Positions 46,601 through 59,507 of a DNA stretch of 64,000 bases are shown piece after piece. The position numbers were made by a program, and so were the translations under genes. The stretch is from Nepenthes gracilis (taxonomy: Eukaryota > Streptophyta > Magnoliopsida > Caryophyllales > Nepenthaceae), in contig BSYO01000025.1 of assembly GCA_033239525.1 (NCBI GenBank), positions 14,046,001 through 14,110,000 of the forward strand, in the 5' to 3' direction. The notes below the pieces were generated by a model. The model did not search any database, was not told where the DNA came from, and was given only the letters and a program-made list of their open reading frames with translations. Within the stretch, counting starts at the first letter, position 1. The number at the start of each line of letters is the position of its first letter.

Positions 46601-49233
46601 CAAGAACGGATCCACCTGCCTCGTTAACTGCTTCCTCATCTTTATTTACTGCTTCCATTCTTAATGTGTCGTTTTACTTCACTAAGACACAATAACCATT
46701 CCTAACTTCTTTTATGGTAGTTTCGGATAACTATCTTGCCTCACCTGGCCTGCTGAACTCAACTACTTTAATCTCCCAGAAGACCTCCCAAGGTATCTCC
46801 TCATCATTCCGGTCGAAGAGGTGTTGCTGAGAGTCCCACCATCTAATAGCCACACCATCCAATCTGTACGTGGTGAACCTCATATTGACTTCATCGAGGC
46901 AATTGATAATTTCTAAACACTTTCTTTATCTTCTGCAGCCAATTTTCTGCTTCAATTAGATCAACTAAATCCCGAAACAGATTCATAGTTCTATCAATCT
47001 CCACATATAGATAAATCCTTATTCTGCCACGGAATCATTCCACCCATTATGCCACTCGGGCGACCCCTCATAACCAGATGATCAACCTTCTGATTCAAAC
47101 CTAAGCTTCCATAACGGGGCTTTTCTACTATTTGCCAGAGGCTGTATTTATTACACCCAAACAATCAATCAATTTTATATCCAAAATGACCTAAGGTATC
47201 TCTCCTTATGACTTTTCTTTGATACCATACTGTCACATCCCAAAACTTAATAGGTCTAATAAATTATTATACATGAAATAAAAAAATTTCAAATATATCC
47301 AAGCACGACAAATCCAAAATAAAACAGGATCCAACAAAATAGAATCAGCACAGGATTTGATTGGACAACTGTTCGGACAATATATATATGTACTTCCTGC
47401 TCAAACACATCGTAAGTGAGGTATCCAAACAAAATATCAACTCATATACATAACGTATATAAATCCTGTTGTCTTTATTACACAATCCAAAGACCTACTT
47501 TTGGCCAATTATCAATATTTGAAATAAAACCCATAACAAACCCATCCAAATAGTAAGAAAATACAACCAATGCCAACTAAATCATACAAATGTTAAACTC
47601 ATCGGATCACGTGCATCATAACCAATCTCACCCAACTCCTGCAAAGAATTCCAACTCTCTATGAATTTAAAGAGATGAAAACATGAAATCTTGAGCCGGA
47701 GGCTCAGCAAGTACCGGCATAACATGTACAAAATAGCATATGCAAATCAGATGGAGAGTTCAAAATCAAATGTCAAAAGCAGATAACAAATGCAATTCTA
47801 AATATCCTTCATCACACCCGAAGCAGAAATACACATCAGAATGCCTCATTATACCCGAAGTAGAAACACATATCAGAAGCCTCATCACACTCACATGACG
47901 GAAACAACCGCGCACCCACATAACGGAGAATGGAGTCCGAATCTGTATATTATCATGACTACATTTTAGGCTGGTAGGTCTAGGCCATCCCATAACATTG
48001 GCTATCAGCCTGGCCACATTTTAGGCCTAAGGCTTTCGGCCATTTTATATCATTGGCTTAATTAGCCTAGTTACATTTTAGGCCTGTAGTTCTCAGTCAT
48101 CTCATATCATTGACTATCAGCCTGGTTATATTTTAGGCCTGTAATGTTCAACCATCTCATATTATTGGCTATCAATCTGACTACATTTTTGGCCTACAAC
48201 TTTCAAAAATTTCATATCATTGGCTCCATTAGTCCGGCTACATTTTAGGTATACAGTCCTCGACCATTTTATATTATTGGCTACATTAACCCGGCTACAT
48301 TTTAAGCTTGCAACTCTCGACCATTATACATCAACCCATTAGGGCCTCGGACTGCCATGGACTCACACATACACCGACCTACCGGGTCTCAGACCCCGCT
48401 TATTATTCATACAACATACTCATATAAAATATGCATACAGAACATATCAGATGCTGAAATAAATCAGAGATAGGGCAAGAGGATACTTTTCTCGACTTTA
48501 TTCCAATCAGATTTGTCAAAAGGATACTCCGAGGTACCTAAACTGCGCACTTCTCTCTCCTCGGCCACATGCTCCCGTCTCTCTCTTCCCTTCCTCCTTT
48601 CTGCCAAGTGCCAGGTTCTCCTTTGACTGATGGCGATCCAGCTTGGTACAGTGGTGCCGACCATGGCAACAGCAGCTCTGAAGCGGCTTCCGGTAGCAGC
48701 TAATGATGGTCACTCCGGCGATGGCAGTGAAAGTACATGCAAGCACCGCCTCGCCTTCACCCGGTTTCGACCCTTTTCTCCTCTTTTTCTCCTCCCTCTT
48801 TGCACCACTACCACTTCTCTTCTCCTCTTCCTTCCCCTCCCATGACCCATAGTCGAAGCCTTGTTTCGGCTCCATTACATCTTAACCAAATCCGGCTGAT
48901 TTTCCTTAAAATCGACACATGAAAATAAGAATTCGACATCAACAAAGAGAAAGGAAGGATTTGCTTGCCTTAATTTCGTGCATTTTTTCCGGCGACGGTG
49001 GCAACGCTCTGTTTGGCTTGAGCGCGTCTCCTTCCTCCATCCATGCCCTTGCATTTCTGAAATGATGGCTGGCGACGCTATCTCCTCGCCGATGCACTCC
49101 CACGTCGTCTTCCTCCTTCACAGACTATTGGCCGCTACGCCTCCCGCGCTGCCTTCCCCTTCCTTCTTCTTCCTCTCTTTTTTGCCTTTTCTTTGTTTCT
49201 TTCTTTCCCTGCTGTGCCGCCCGACACCCATAC

Positions 49234-49277
<44 letters not shown>

Positions 49278-52200
49278 ATGATGAGGACGCCAGTAACTGG
49301 CTGGCCCACGAATGAGGAAACGGCACAAATCCCCAGCAGCCCATTTCTATCTAGATGGTCAACGCTGCTGATGACCGGATGAAAAGCAGGTGAGCTAGTA
49401 GAGGCCTAAGATCAGGGCAGCCCATTTGAGCCTAAAATAGTCAACGCTTCCGTTGACCGGAGAAGCGGCTAGTAGACCGGTTGAGCTAAAGGACGCATGC
49501 GGCCCAAGCATCAATTGGTCAACATGTCCATCTCAGAGCCACAACGGTCATCTGCCTTAATTTCCTGCATCTCCAAGAAGGCAAGTTTTATTATAACGGT
49601 TACCTCCAGAATTAATGCGTATCCCGGGAGGAATGCTCCAGAATCTACGTACCTTCTGCTGAAAACCCTAATGATTACAAAACGTAGAAGGAAGAAGATC
49701 AGCTTTTTTGACCGTTACAGCCAAAAAGACGCTCACGTCTACACAGGAAAGGCAATAATCCTCAACATTGTGCGGGCATCAAGCTCCTCTACTTAAGGAA
49801 GGCATCCCATGGCCATGGCTATAAAAGGCCATGGGAGCTGACGCTTTCAATCATGCTCTCAAACGCCTACAAAAGCCCTCAAGCAAACTTAAGCTCTCTT
49901 ACTCTCACGAGCCTCCTAGCGCGCTCTCTCTCTCTGCTACTAGTTCCTACGAATTCAGTACTTAGAGAAACTACTCCTCACAAGCAACTACAAAAGCCGC
50001 TCATCCTTCGAGTGCACTCCCACTTACACACTCACTCCTTACATCCATTTCTGCATTCCTTGCATGCACATTCTAGTTTTAGGACCAAATCCCGCCGTCA
50101 CCTGACCTCTTGTTTAAAATTATGGTGTGCAGGACCCAAAACTGAAAGAACAGAGACCGGAACCCAACGGACTACTTACCCGAATCTGTTCAAGCTTGGA
50201 TCTAGGACGCATCATTGGCGCCATTCATGGGAAACTAACAAAAAGCCAACCACTTTCATCTCCCCAACCACTTTCATCTCCAAAATCAGAACCGTCATCT
50301 AAAATTAGTACCATCATCTAAAATGGTGAACATCAGAGCCCAATCTAGCGTTCCTGCTAGAGATGCTGCCTCCCCTGACCAGGACCACTCTGTTGGTAAC
50401 CTTGTTGGAGGGGTACCTGCACCATTTCTCCAAAACCTGGCGGTGCAGATGAATAATATGAACAAAATGTTACAAATACTCTACACCCACCAGGGCAAAA
50501 AGAAGCAGGGGGCTTTGCCCTCCTCAGCTCTTGTTCCAACCTACAGGCAGGGAGGCCAGAGGAAGAAGAAGCCAGCCAAAAAGGCTACAAGGCCAAACAA
50601 CTCTAAAGCTCCGAAGGCCTCCAACGCCTAGAGCCATCCAAGGCTTGAGGGGCGCTTGGGCCACAGGACTCCAGATGAGAGTCTAGAGAGGAGAAACCCC
50701 GATATACCCGGGACGAGCCACGACCTAGGCTTAGGAGGGAGCCTCCTAGAACGACTGATCCGCCAGTGGTAGTAGCCAGCCGACTACACGTCGCACTGCT
50801 GAAAGAACAAAGTTGAGGACATACCTCAACTCCAAGAGATCTAGGAATGCCTCCCGAGTGGAGGCAAAAGTTGAGAAGATTTAAAACTGCATGTTCAAGG
50901 ATGACGATGAGCATGCCATTGATTTGGAGAGATCTTCTTTCACTGCTGAGATCTTGAATTACCCATTGCCGGCCAAGTTCAAAATGCTAGCACTGGATTC
51001 TTTTAATGGGAGCACTGATCCCATGGATCACTTCCGCACCCATCTGAGTCTCCACGGCTCGGAGGATTCGGCAATGTGTCTGTGCTTCCCTCTCACTTTG
51101 AAGGGCGACGCTCTAATCTGGTCCAATCGGCTCCCATCGAACTCAATCTAGAGCTTCTGTAGGCTCACTGATCTCTTCCTGATTCAAAACCCTTCCAGCC
51201 GCCGGGAAGAGAAGCAGTCGTGACATCTCTCCCACATCAAGCAGAGATAGGGAGAGAACCCAATGAAGTTCCTGAAATGCTTCGCAGTGGAGGCCAAGAG
51301 GATTCCTAAGCTCACTGATGAGATGAAGTTTGGCAGTTTCATCTCCACCTTGACGCATGGTGATTTTTTCAGGCACTTGGCCCATAAGAACCTGCAGACC
51401 TTTCGGGAAGCGGAATCTATCACCAGAGCTTACGCAGCTGCCGAAGAAGCTAATGAGGCGAAGCGTCTTGAGAGAACCGACCAGCCTCACTCTTTTCCTG
51501 TCAAGGGAATGAGGAAGAACGGTCGCAGCGACAATCCCCGCCGGAAGCAGTACAGGACTGGAGCAGAGGACCGTAAGGAGTACAGGCCAATTAACCTAAC
51601 TCCTCTCAAAGACACACGGACCAACGTCCTCATACAGATCCGCGGTGAAAAATTCCTTAGATGGCTAAAGCCACTGAAGAACGTGGAAGGAGGAAATCCA
51701 GTGAAATATTGCAATTTCTATCGATCTCTCGGACGCACCACGAAGGACTACAAGATGCTCCAACGGGAGATTGAGGAGCTCATCCGAAGGGGTCATCTCA
51801 CCAGATTCGTCAGAAACCCTGGGCAAAGTTCTGACACCTCAGACGGGGAAGAGCCAAATCTGTCCTAACTAGGAAACTGAGTCGCTGCTGGAGTGGTCAA
51901 CATGATCATGACCCGACCGGTCAAGACCCAAGCGGATCACAAAGAGCAGCAAGCTAGACGGAAGAAGAAGAGAATGGAAGAGAATGTCATTAGCTTTAGT
52001 GATAGTGATATAAATCATATAATTTCTCCACACGCTGATCCCCTTGTTATATCCGCACTTGTTTCAGATGGTATTATGGACTACCAACTGAAACGAGTTT
52101 TCATTGATAATAGAAGTTCTAAGGATTTACTTTATCTCGATGCCTTTTTCAAACTTGGACTTAAAAAGCATCAACTGAAACATGTCGAAGCGCCACTGTA

Positions 52201-55200
52201 TGGCCAAGACAATGAACCTGTGGCTATTCAAGGCACAATACAATTAGAGGTCACCCTGGGCACATACCCCGGAATGGCGAGTTGCGCACTTTCCTTCCTG
52301 GTCGTTGACCTGTCTTCCGTATACAATGCTATCCTAGGCCGGTCTTGCCTAGCAGTATTTGGAGCCGTCACCTCAATATCACATTTAAAAATAAAGTTTC
52401 CAACAGTATGTGGTATCGGTGAAGTGCTAGGTGACCAAGTAGTTGGGCGGGTATGTTACATGTCCCAGATTGTACCAAGTGGCAGCATAAAGTCCACAGG
52501 AGAACCGGACCATCGAGACAAAGCAACCTTGTAGCAGACCGAGCCCGGCGAGGCAACTGACTTATTTCCACTGAATCCGAGGGACCTGGAGAGGTGCATA
52601 CAGGTTGGGGGCTCACTCGTCAGACCCTTGCATGAAAAGTTGATAGTGTTCTTGAGACAGAGCGCCGATGTCTTCGCGTGGACACTCGCTGACATGCCTG
52701 GGCTTCCGACTTGAGTAATGATTCACAAGTTAGGCCTCGATCTCGGCTGTAAGCCCATCAAGCAAAAGTGGAGGAACCACTCCATGGAGAAACTCGTAGC
52801 CATCTGGGAAGAGGTGAGGAAGCTTCTAGACGCCAGCTTCCTCAGAGAAGTCCAATACCCAGATTGGCTCTCTAACGTTGTATTGGTGAAGAAAAGCAAC
52901 GCGAAATGGCGGATGTGCGTCGACTTCATCGACGTCAACAAAGCCTGCCCAAAAAATAGCTTCCCTTTACCTAGGATCTACTTATTGGTGGACTCGACCT
53001 CTGGACATGAGCTGTTGAGCTTCATGGATACGTACTTGGGCTACAACTAGATCCAGATGAGCTCAAAGAATGAGGAGCACATCTCGTTCATAATCAATTA
53101 ATGCACCTATTGCTATAGGGTCATGCCTTTCGGACTAAAGAACGCAGGTGCCACCTATCAAAGGCTCATAAACAATATGTTCAAGAAGCAGATCGGCTGC
53201 AATATAGAAGTGTACGTCAATGACATGCTTGTCAAGAGCAAGACCACCAGCGACCATATTCACGATCTGACTGAGTTATTCAAAGTACTTTGCATACACC
53301 AGATGAAGTTGAATCCTTCAAAGTGTCTTTGGAGTGTCCTCGGGGAAGCTCTTAGGTTTCATCGCCTCTTAGTGAGGGATCGAAGCAAACCTAGAGAAGA
53401 TCACGGCCCTCACGGACATAACTTTGCCGCGGAGCGTCAAGGATGTCCAAAGGCTAACCAGACGACTAGCAGCACTGTCCCGTTTCTTAGCAAAGTTGGG
53501 GGACAAGTATTAACCTTTCTTCAAAGCTCTGAGGGGGACTAAAGCAAACGGTTTCCAGTGGACTACAGAGTGTCAGACAACCTTCGATGAGTTAAAATAG
53601 TACTTGACCAGTCCCACCGCTGACGTCATCTAAGAACGGAGAAGAGCTATACCTCTACTTGGTAGTATCAGAGGTGGCTCTTAGCTTCTCCTGCTCCAGG
53701 AATCTGACACTCAACGGTCGGTCTACAATGTGAGCAAAACGTTAACCGGTGGAGAGACACGTTACCCGCATGCTGAGAAGCTAGCTTTGGCACTTGTCTT
53801 CTTAGCCCGTAAGCTGAGACTATATTTCCAAGCTCATCGCGTGGTCGTCCTGACCGACTAGCCACTGAAAGGTATCCTCTATAAATCCGATGTTTTCGGC
53901 CAGCTGGTTAAGTGGGCCATCAAATTGAGAAAGTTCGACATCGAATTCCGGCCCAGGACTAGCCATTAAGGGCTAAGCTCTGGTGGACTTCATCGTCGAG
54001 GTCACGACTCCAATTATTGATGAGCAACCCACTGAGGACGTGGATCACCACCCAAAAGAGCCAAAATGGATCCTCGACATGGATGGATTGTCCACCAACT
54101 CAAGCAGTGGTGCTGGAGTGGTCCTAAGGACCCTGGACGGGTTTGAGGTGAAGTACTCCCCTGAGCTGGATTTTCTTGCCACCAACAACGTTGTAGAGTA
54201 CGAAATCCTATTTGCCGAATTATGGCTAGCCAAAGAATGCTTAGCTAGGCGGCTAACCATTTTCAGCGACTCAGAGCTAGCTATTAACCAAATCAATGGA
54301 AGCTTCGAGACGTGCAACCTTATTTTGGCCAAGTACCTGGCCAAGGTGAAGGATGCAATTTGGAGATTTGATAAGTTGAACCTATTCCATGTCCCCAGAA
54401 CTGAGAACCGGAAGGACGACCAACTTGTTAGGGTAGTAGCGGCCAAAAACCCAGAACAATACTCGAGGGATATGAGGGAAGTCTTGAGCACTCTCAGTAT
54501 AGAGGAACAGGAAGCAATGTAAGTCTCCAACGCCGAAAATTGGATGACACCTTATTGGAGATATTTGGCGGACGGAGCACTGTCAGAGAAGACGGACGAA
54601 GCCAAGCTGATCAAAAAGACGGCCGACTAGTACACCATAGTTGATGGACGGCTCTATCATCGTAGCTACTCGACTCCGTACCTTTGGTGTCTCACTCCTA
54701 AGGAGGCTGACTACGTCTTGAGCAAAGTCTACCTTGGGATATGTGAGTCACACATTGGCGGTAAGAACTTAACATTTAAAGTCATGCGCAAAAGATATTA
54801 CTGGCCAACAATGAAGAAGGACGCTCTAAAGCTCGTGAAGAAGTGCAAGAATTGTCAACTCCATGGTAATCTTCACCAGTAGCAGCCCGCGGAGCTAAGA
54901 TACTTCCGAGCTCCTTGGCCTTTCCCGCATAAGGGGCTCGATATTCTCGGCCCATTTCTCATTGCGTCTGGGCAAAGGAAGTTTATCATCGCAGGTATAG
55001 ACTACTTCACCAAATGGGATGAAACCGCCCCGTTGGCTAAGATCACCGAGCACAATGCCTTGGAATTCATCCACCAAAGCATAGTGAACAGATTTGGTGT
55101 TCCCGAGGTCATCGTGACCGACAACGGAACCCAATTCTCAGGAAAGCGCTTCACCAAGTATTGCACCAGTCTAGGTATCAGATTGGTCCATACTTCGGTG

Positions 55201-58200
55201 GCACATCCCCAGGCAAACAGACAGGTGAAGGTCACTAACTGCATGTTGCTTTATGGTCTGAAGATCAAGTCGGAGGACACAGGGGGCTCCTGGGTCGACG
55301 AGCTACCCTTCGTCCTATGGTCATACCGGACGACTCCAAAGGAATCAACTAGCGAGACTCCCTTTAGCCTTTGCTACGAGACAGAAGTGGTAATTTCGGT
55401 TGAAATCAGACTCCCAAATCTTAGGGTCGAAGCTTTCGATCCATTCGGCAACACCTAGAAGATCAGGGAACACCTAGGTCTACTGGAGAAAGCCCATGAT
55501 GCAGCCCGGATGCGTATAGCTGCCTACCAGTAACGAGTTGCCCACTATTACAACAATAAGGTGAAAGCGCGGTAGTTCGAAATTAGAGATTTGGTCTTGT
55601 GAAGCATAGAGGCTACAGACAAGACTACCAACCGGGACAAGCTTTCCCCAAATTGGGAATGGAGCAGACAAACTCCGAACTAAGAACGGCAAGTTGGTCC
55701 CATGGACGTGGAACACGGTCCACCTAAAACGTTACTTCCAGTGAAGACCGAGGTAGGTCATCTGTATGGCATGAGCATGCTTGTAACATATATTGTCATT
55801 AATAAAAAAAAAAATTCTTTTCCATTTGCATTGTGCCCTGTGTCTCTTTTTTTTTTCCATGTGAATGCTTACTTGCAGGTTATACAAAATAAACGACCTA
55901 TATTGTCCCAAAGCCGGGCGGGTTTTCACCCGTTCGCAACTAAACCTTGGTCATCCAAACGGCCTGTAAGCGATCGAATTAAACCCTGGTCATCCAGGTG
56001 GCCCGTGAGCAGTCAAATTAAACATTGATCATTCAAGCGGCCCGTAAGCGATTGAATTAAACCTCGGTCATCTAGGCGACCAATAGGTAGTCGAATTAAA
56101 CATTAGTCATCCAAGTGGCCTGTTCGCGGTCTAATTCCAAACCTTAGGGGGTTTAAACGGTACACGTAACGACATCCTCCAACAGCAGTTAGCGTTGTCA
56201 GTCTACGACGGTCAACACCTCAAGAGCGAAGTGCTCCGTCCAAAAGTTGGCTGCCCAAGATCATACATGGGCAGCGTCACCCAAGCGTCAAATCACGCTC
56301 AAGTATAAAAATCGGCTTGGTACAACATCAGGATTCACCCTAATGTCTTCTCGAGGACTTAAGTCCATCTAAGAGCACAACAAACATCTCTAATGCTGTA
56401 AGACGGACAGCTAACTTGTATAAGGTACACCAAGCAGGCCGGCTAATACAAAGAACAAGTAACTAAAGAGACAGCTAGTGAAAGCAATGTCATGGGGCGC
56501 GATATGTCAGTAAAACGATTGTTTTATTGATGACAAAACTGTATTTACAGTTACATCCAAAAACTAAAAAGTAAGGGATACAAAATTTCTACTAAGGAGT
56601 AGAGCTCCCAGGAGGTGGCGAGAGAGGTCCCTGTTCGCTCCAGGACTAGACCACAAGGCTCTCATGTCGCCTGGCAGTGCGGTTCACTGGGTCAAGGACA
56701 CCAATGGGAAAATTGGGGTCCACCAGCTAGGCAATGCGATGGCTAATGTTGATGCCTTCCCATAACCGTGCCTACAGTGCCTGAGAGACCTCATGTGGAC
56801 GTATGCAAGTAGATATTTTGTTCTCTAATGAAGCTATCTTTCCGAGGAGCTCTTCATTATGCCCCACCTCTCGAGCAGCCTCCTCTTCCAGTCTTACAGT
56901 TTTTGATCTCAGTTTAGACAACTCCGACTGGAGAGCGGCGTTTTCCTCCTAGTGCTGGGCCCTCAATAGGTCCATCTCCTTCTCGAACCAGGTAATCTCT
57001 TCTTTGTAGTCCAAGACCACCAAGTCCTGTTGATGCAATCCCTTGCTTATTACGTGCAAAATCTTCTCCTCCTATTAGAAATCAAAGAAGTTAAGCAACA
57101 ACGGTAGAGGGAGAAGAGAAGGGAAACTTCGAAAAGTTACCAGCCAGACTTTTCGTTGCCTCCTTTCTGGTATGCTCCGCAACCTTAGCCTGACGGTGGA
57201 AGAGTGAGAGTGGCAGTCTCCTCAGCACGCTCCGCTGAAGCCTCAGCAGCAATCTCCTCCGCCAACTTAGCACCGATGTCAATTGCCTCGAAAAGCTCTC
57301 CAGCGGCTAGCTCATCAGGCACAGAAGATGGCTCCATGGTTGGCTCCTCCGGCTCAGCTGGTAGCTCCGCAGGCGGCTCCAACTGCTCCGCTGAGTCTTC
57401 CTGCTGCGATAGTGCAACGACAACAACACTTGCAGCGGCGCACACCATGGCCTCATATTCTTCCACAGTTCTACATTGGAGCGCTTTCAGGCTCCAACAA
57501 GTCGTCCGGCCGCTATGTAGTCCGGCTCTGTGGAGGATGACGAAGAAGGCTCCATCGTTGCAGCCCTCTTTTGTCTTGGACTATGGGGAGCATCACTAGT
57601 GGAGAGTGTTGTCGTGCTCGCTGGGTATCATGAATACAATTTTCCGTGGAATGCTAAACTCAAAATATAACTATCTCACCTCACCGGGAGAAATCACGGA
57701 AGCGATTTTGAGAACGGAAGGAGCCATGGTAACGGGAGCAAGAAGAACGGCAGTGACTTCAAAATTTTCAAAAAGAAAGTGTAGGAAATTTGAACGGACG
57801 TACAGATTATATAAAGGAACGCAGCCGTTGGAGAAGGTCAATGCATCAAAAAGGTGCGCCCATCATCGCTGACACGTGTCATCTCCGGAGAGGGCGCAAT
57901 CGAATCAGATCTTATGATAAATTAATTATCGGGATCACAAGTTCATTACGTGTTGACTCGTGGCAAACTTTTTGACTGATAGTCCGGCGGTATGATGGCA
58001 CATCGATTCAATCCCTACTAGTTCTCCGGATTCTAGCCAGGACAGTCAACGAATTCGGTCAACGCTACTCTTCTTGCTTAGTTCTCCGGATTCTTGCCAG
58101 GACGGTCAACGAATGCGGTCAACGCTGCTCTTCTTGCTAATTCTCCGGATTCTTACCAGAATAGTCAACGAATCCGGTCAACACTCCACTTCCTGTTTAG

Positions 58201-59471
58201 TTCTTCAGATTCTTACCAAAACAGTTAACGAATTCGGTCAACGCTCTCTCCAGCCAGTTCTTCGGATTCTAGTTGGGACGGTCAACAAATCTTATCAACG
58301 CTTCCTACAGCTTTGTTCTTTGGATCTCATTTTTATGGTCAGCAGTTGCAAGCAACGCGATCAGCAAACTAAGAACCATTGCCAGTTTCCTCACCAAGCT
58401 GTCTCGAGTAAGTTGCCCAACTAGGAGCGTCCCATTGTGAACGTGCTGGAGGCCAGAGTCGTAGACCACCAGCATGGGGGGCTAGTGATGGGGACGCTAG
58501 TAACGGGTTGGACTACGAAGAAGGAAACGACCCAAATTCTCAGCGGCTCATTTCTGCATTTACGGTCAACGCTGCCGTTGACCGGACGAAAAGTAAGTGA
58601 ACCAGCAGAGGTCCAAGATCAAGACAGCCAATTTGAGCCTAGAACGGTCAACGCTTCCGTTGACCAGAGAAGCGGCCAATAAATAGGCTGAGCCAAAGGA
58701 TGCACACGGCCTAAGCATCAATTGGTTCATGTGTCCATTTCAGAGCCACAACGGTCATCTGCCTAATTTTTCGCATCTCCAAGAAGGCAAGCTTTACTGT
58801 AACGGTCACCTCTAAAATCAATGCGTATCCCGAGAGGAAGGTGCCGAATCTATGCACCTTCTGTTGAAAACCCTAATGGTTACAAAACGCAGAATGAAGG
58901 AAATCAGCCTCTTTGACCATTATAGCCAGAAAGGCGCTCACGCCTATGCAAAAAAGGCAACAATCCTCAATAGAGCGTGAGCATTAAGCTCCTCTATTTA
59001 AGGAAGGCATCTCATGGCTATGGCTATAAAAGGCCATTGGAGTTGACACATTTAGTCACGCTCTCAAATGCCTACAAAAGCCCTCAAGCAAACTCAAGCT
59101 CTCAGAAGCTTTCTAACTCTCACAAGCCTCTAAGCGCTCTCTCTCTCTCTGCTATTAGTTCCCTGCAAACTCAGTACTTAGAGAAACTGCTCATCATGAG
59201 CACTTGCAAAAGCCACTCATCCTTCAAGTGCACTCTCACTTACACACTCACTCCTTACATCTATTTTTGCACCCATTGCATTCACCTTTTAATTTCAGAA
59301 GGCCGATTATTGACTTTAGTGTCGAAATGTTTTCGGTTGGACTAAATTCCGCTATCACTTGACCTCTTGTTTGAAGTTGTGGTGTACAGGACCAAAGCTG
59401 AAAGAACGGAGACCGGAACCCGACGGACTACTTGACCCGAATCTGTTCAAGTTTGGATCTAGGATGCATCA

Positions 59472-59507
<36 letters not shown>

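Larger units (their letters stand above)
49279..59471 (+). mobile_element. Tat-lineage Ty3/gypsy retrotransposon, nested, decayed
   Basis: 10,193 bp with 5' LTR 49279-50214, primer site TTGGCGCC, gag, protease, RT, RNase H, a second RNase H (aRNH), integrase, an antisense coiled-coil ORF remnant, two minisatellites, polypurine tract and 3' LTR 58486-59471. Target duplication aataa at 49274-49278 and 59472-59476, within the AAT microsatellite of the host LTR. A second RNase H before integrase and an antisense ORF near the 3' LTR are marks of the Tat lineage. Stops are numerous, and catalytic residues are lost in RT and integrase. It lies in the same orientation as the ligase gene. Confidence 0.93.

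Noticed and set aside
49118..49382. ORFs with Tyr-Ile repeats near 49118-49382
   Set aside because: Translation of a (TA)n microsatellite at an insertion junction.
57204..57599. 131-codon + strand Ser/Ala-rich ORF in the Tat element
   Set aside because: It is the complement of the Ala/Glu-rich antisense frame; the - strand reading, with its downstream coiled coil, is the better candidate.
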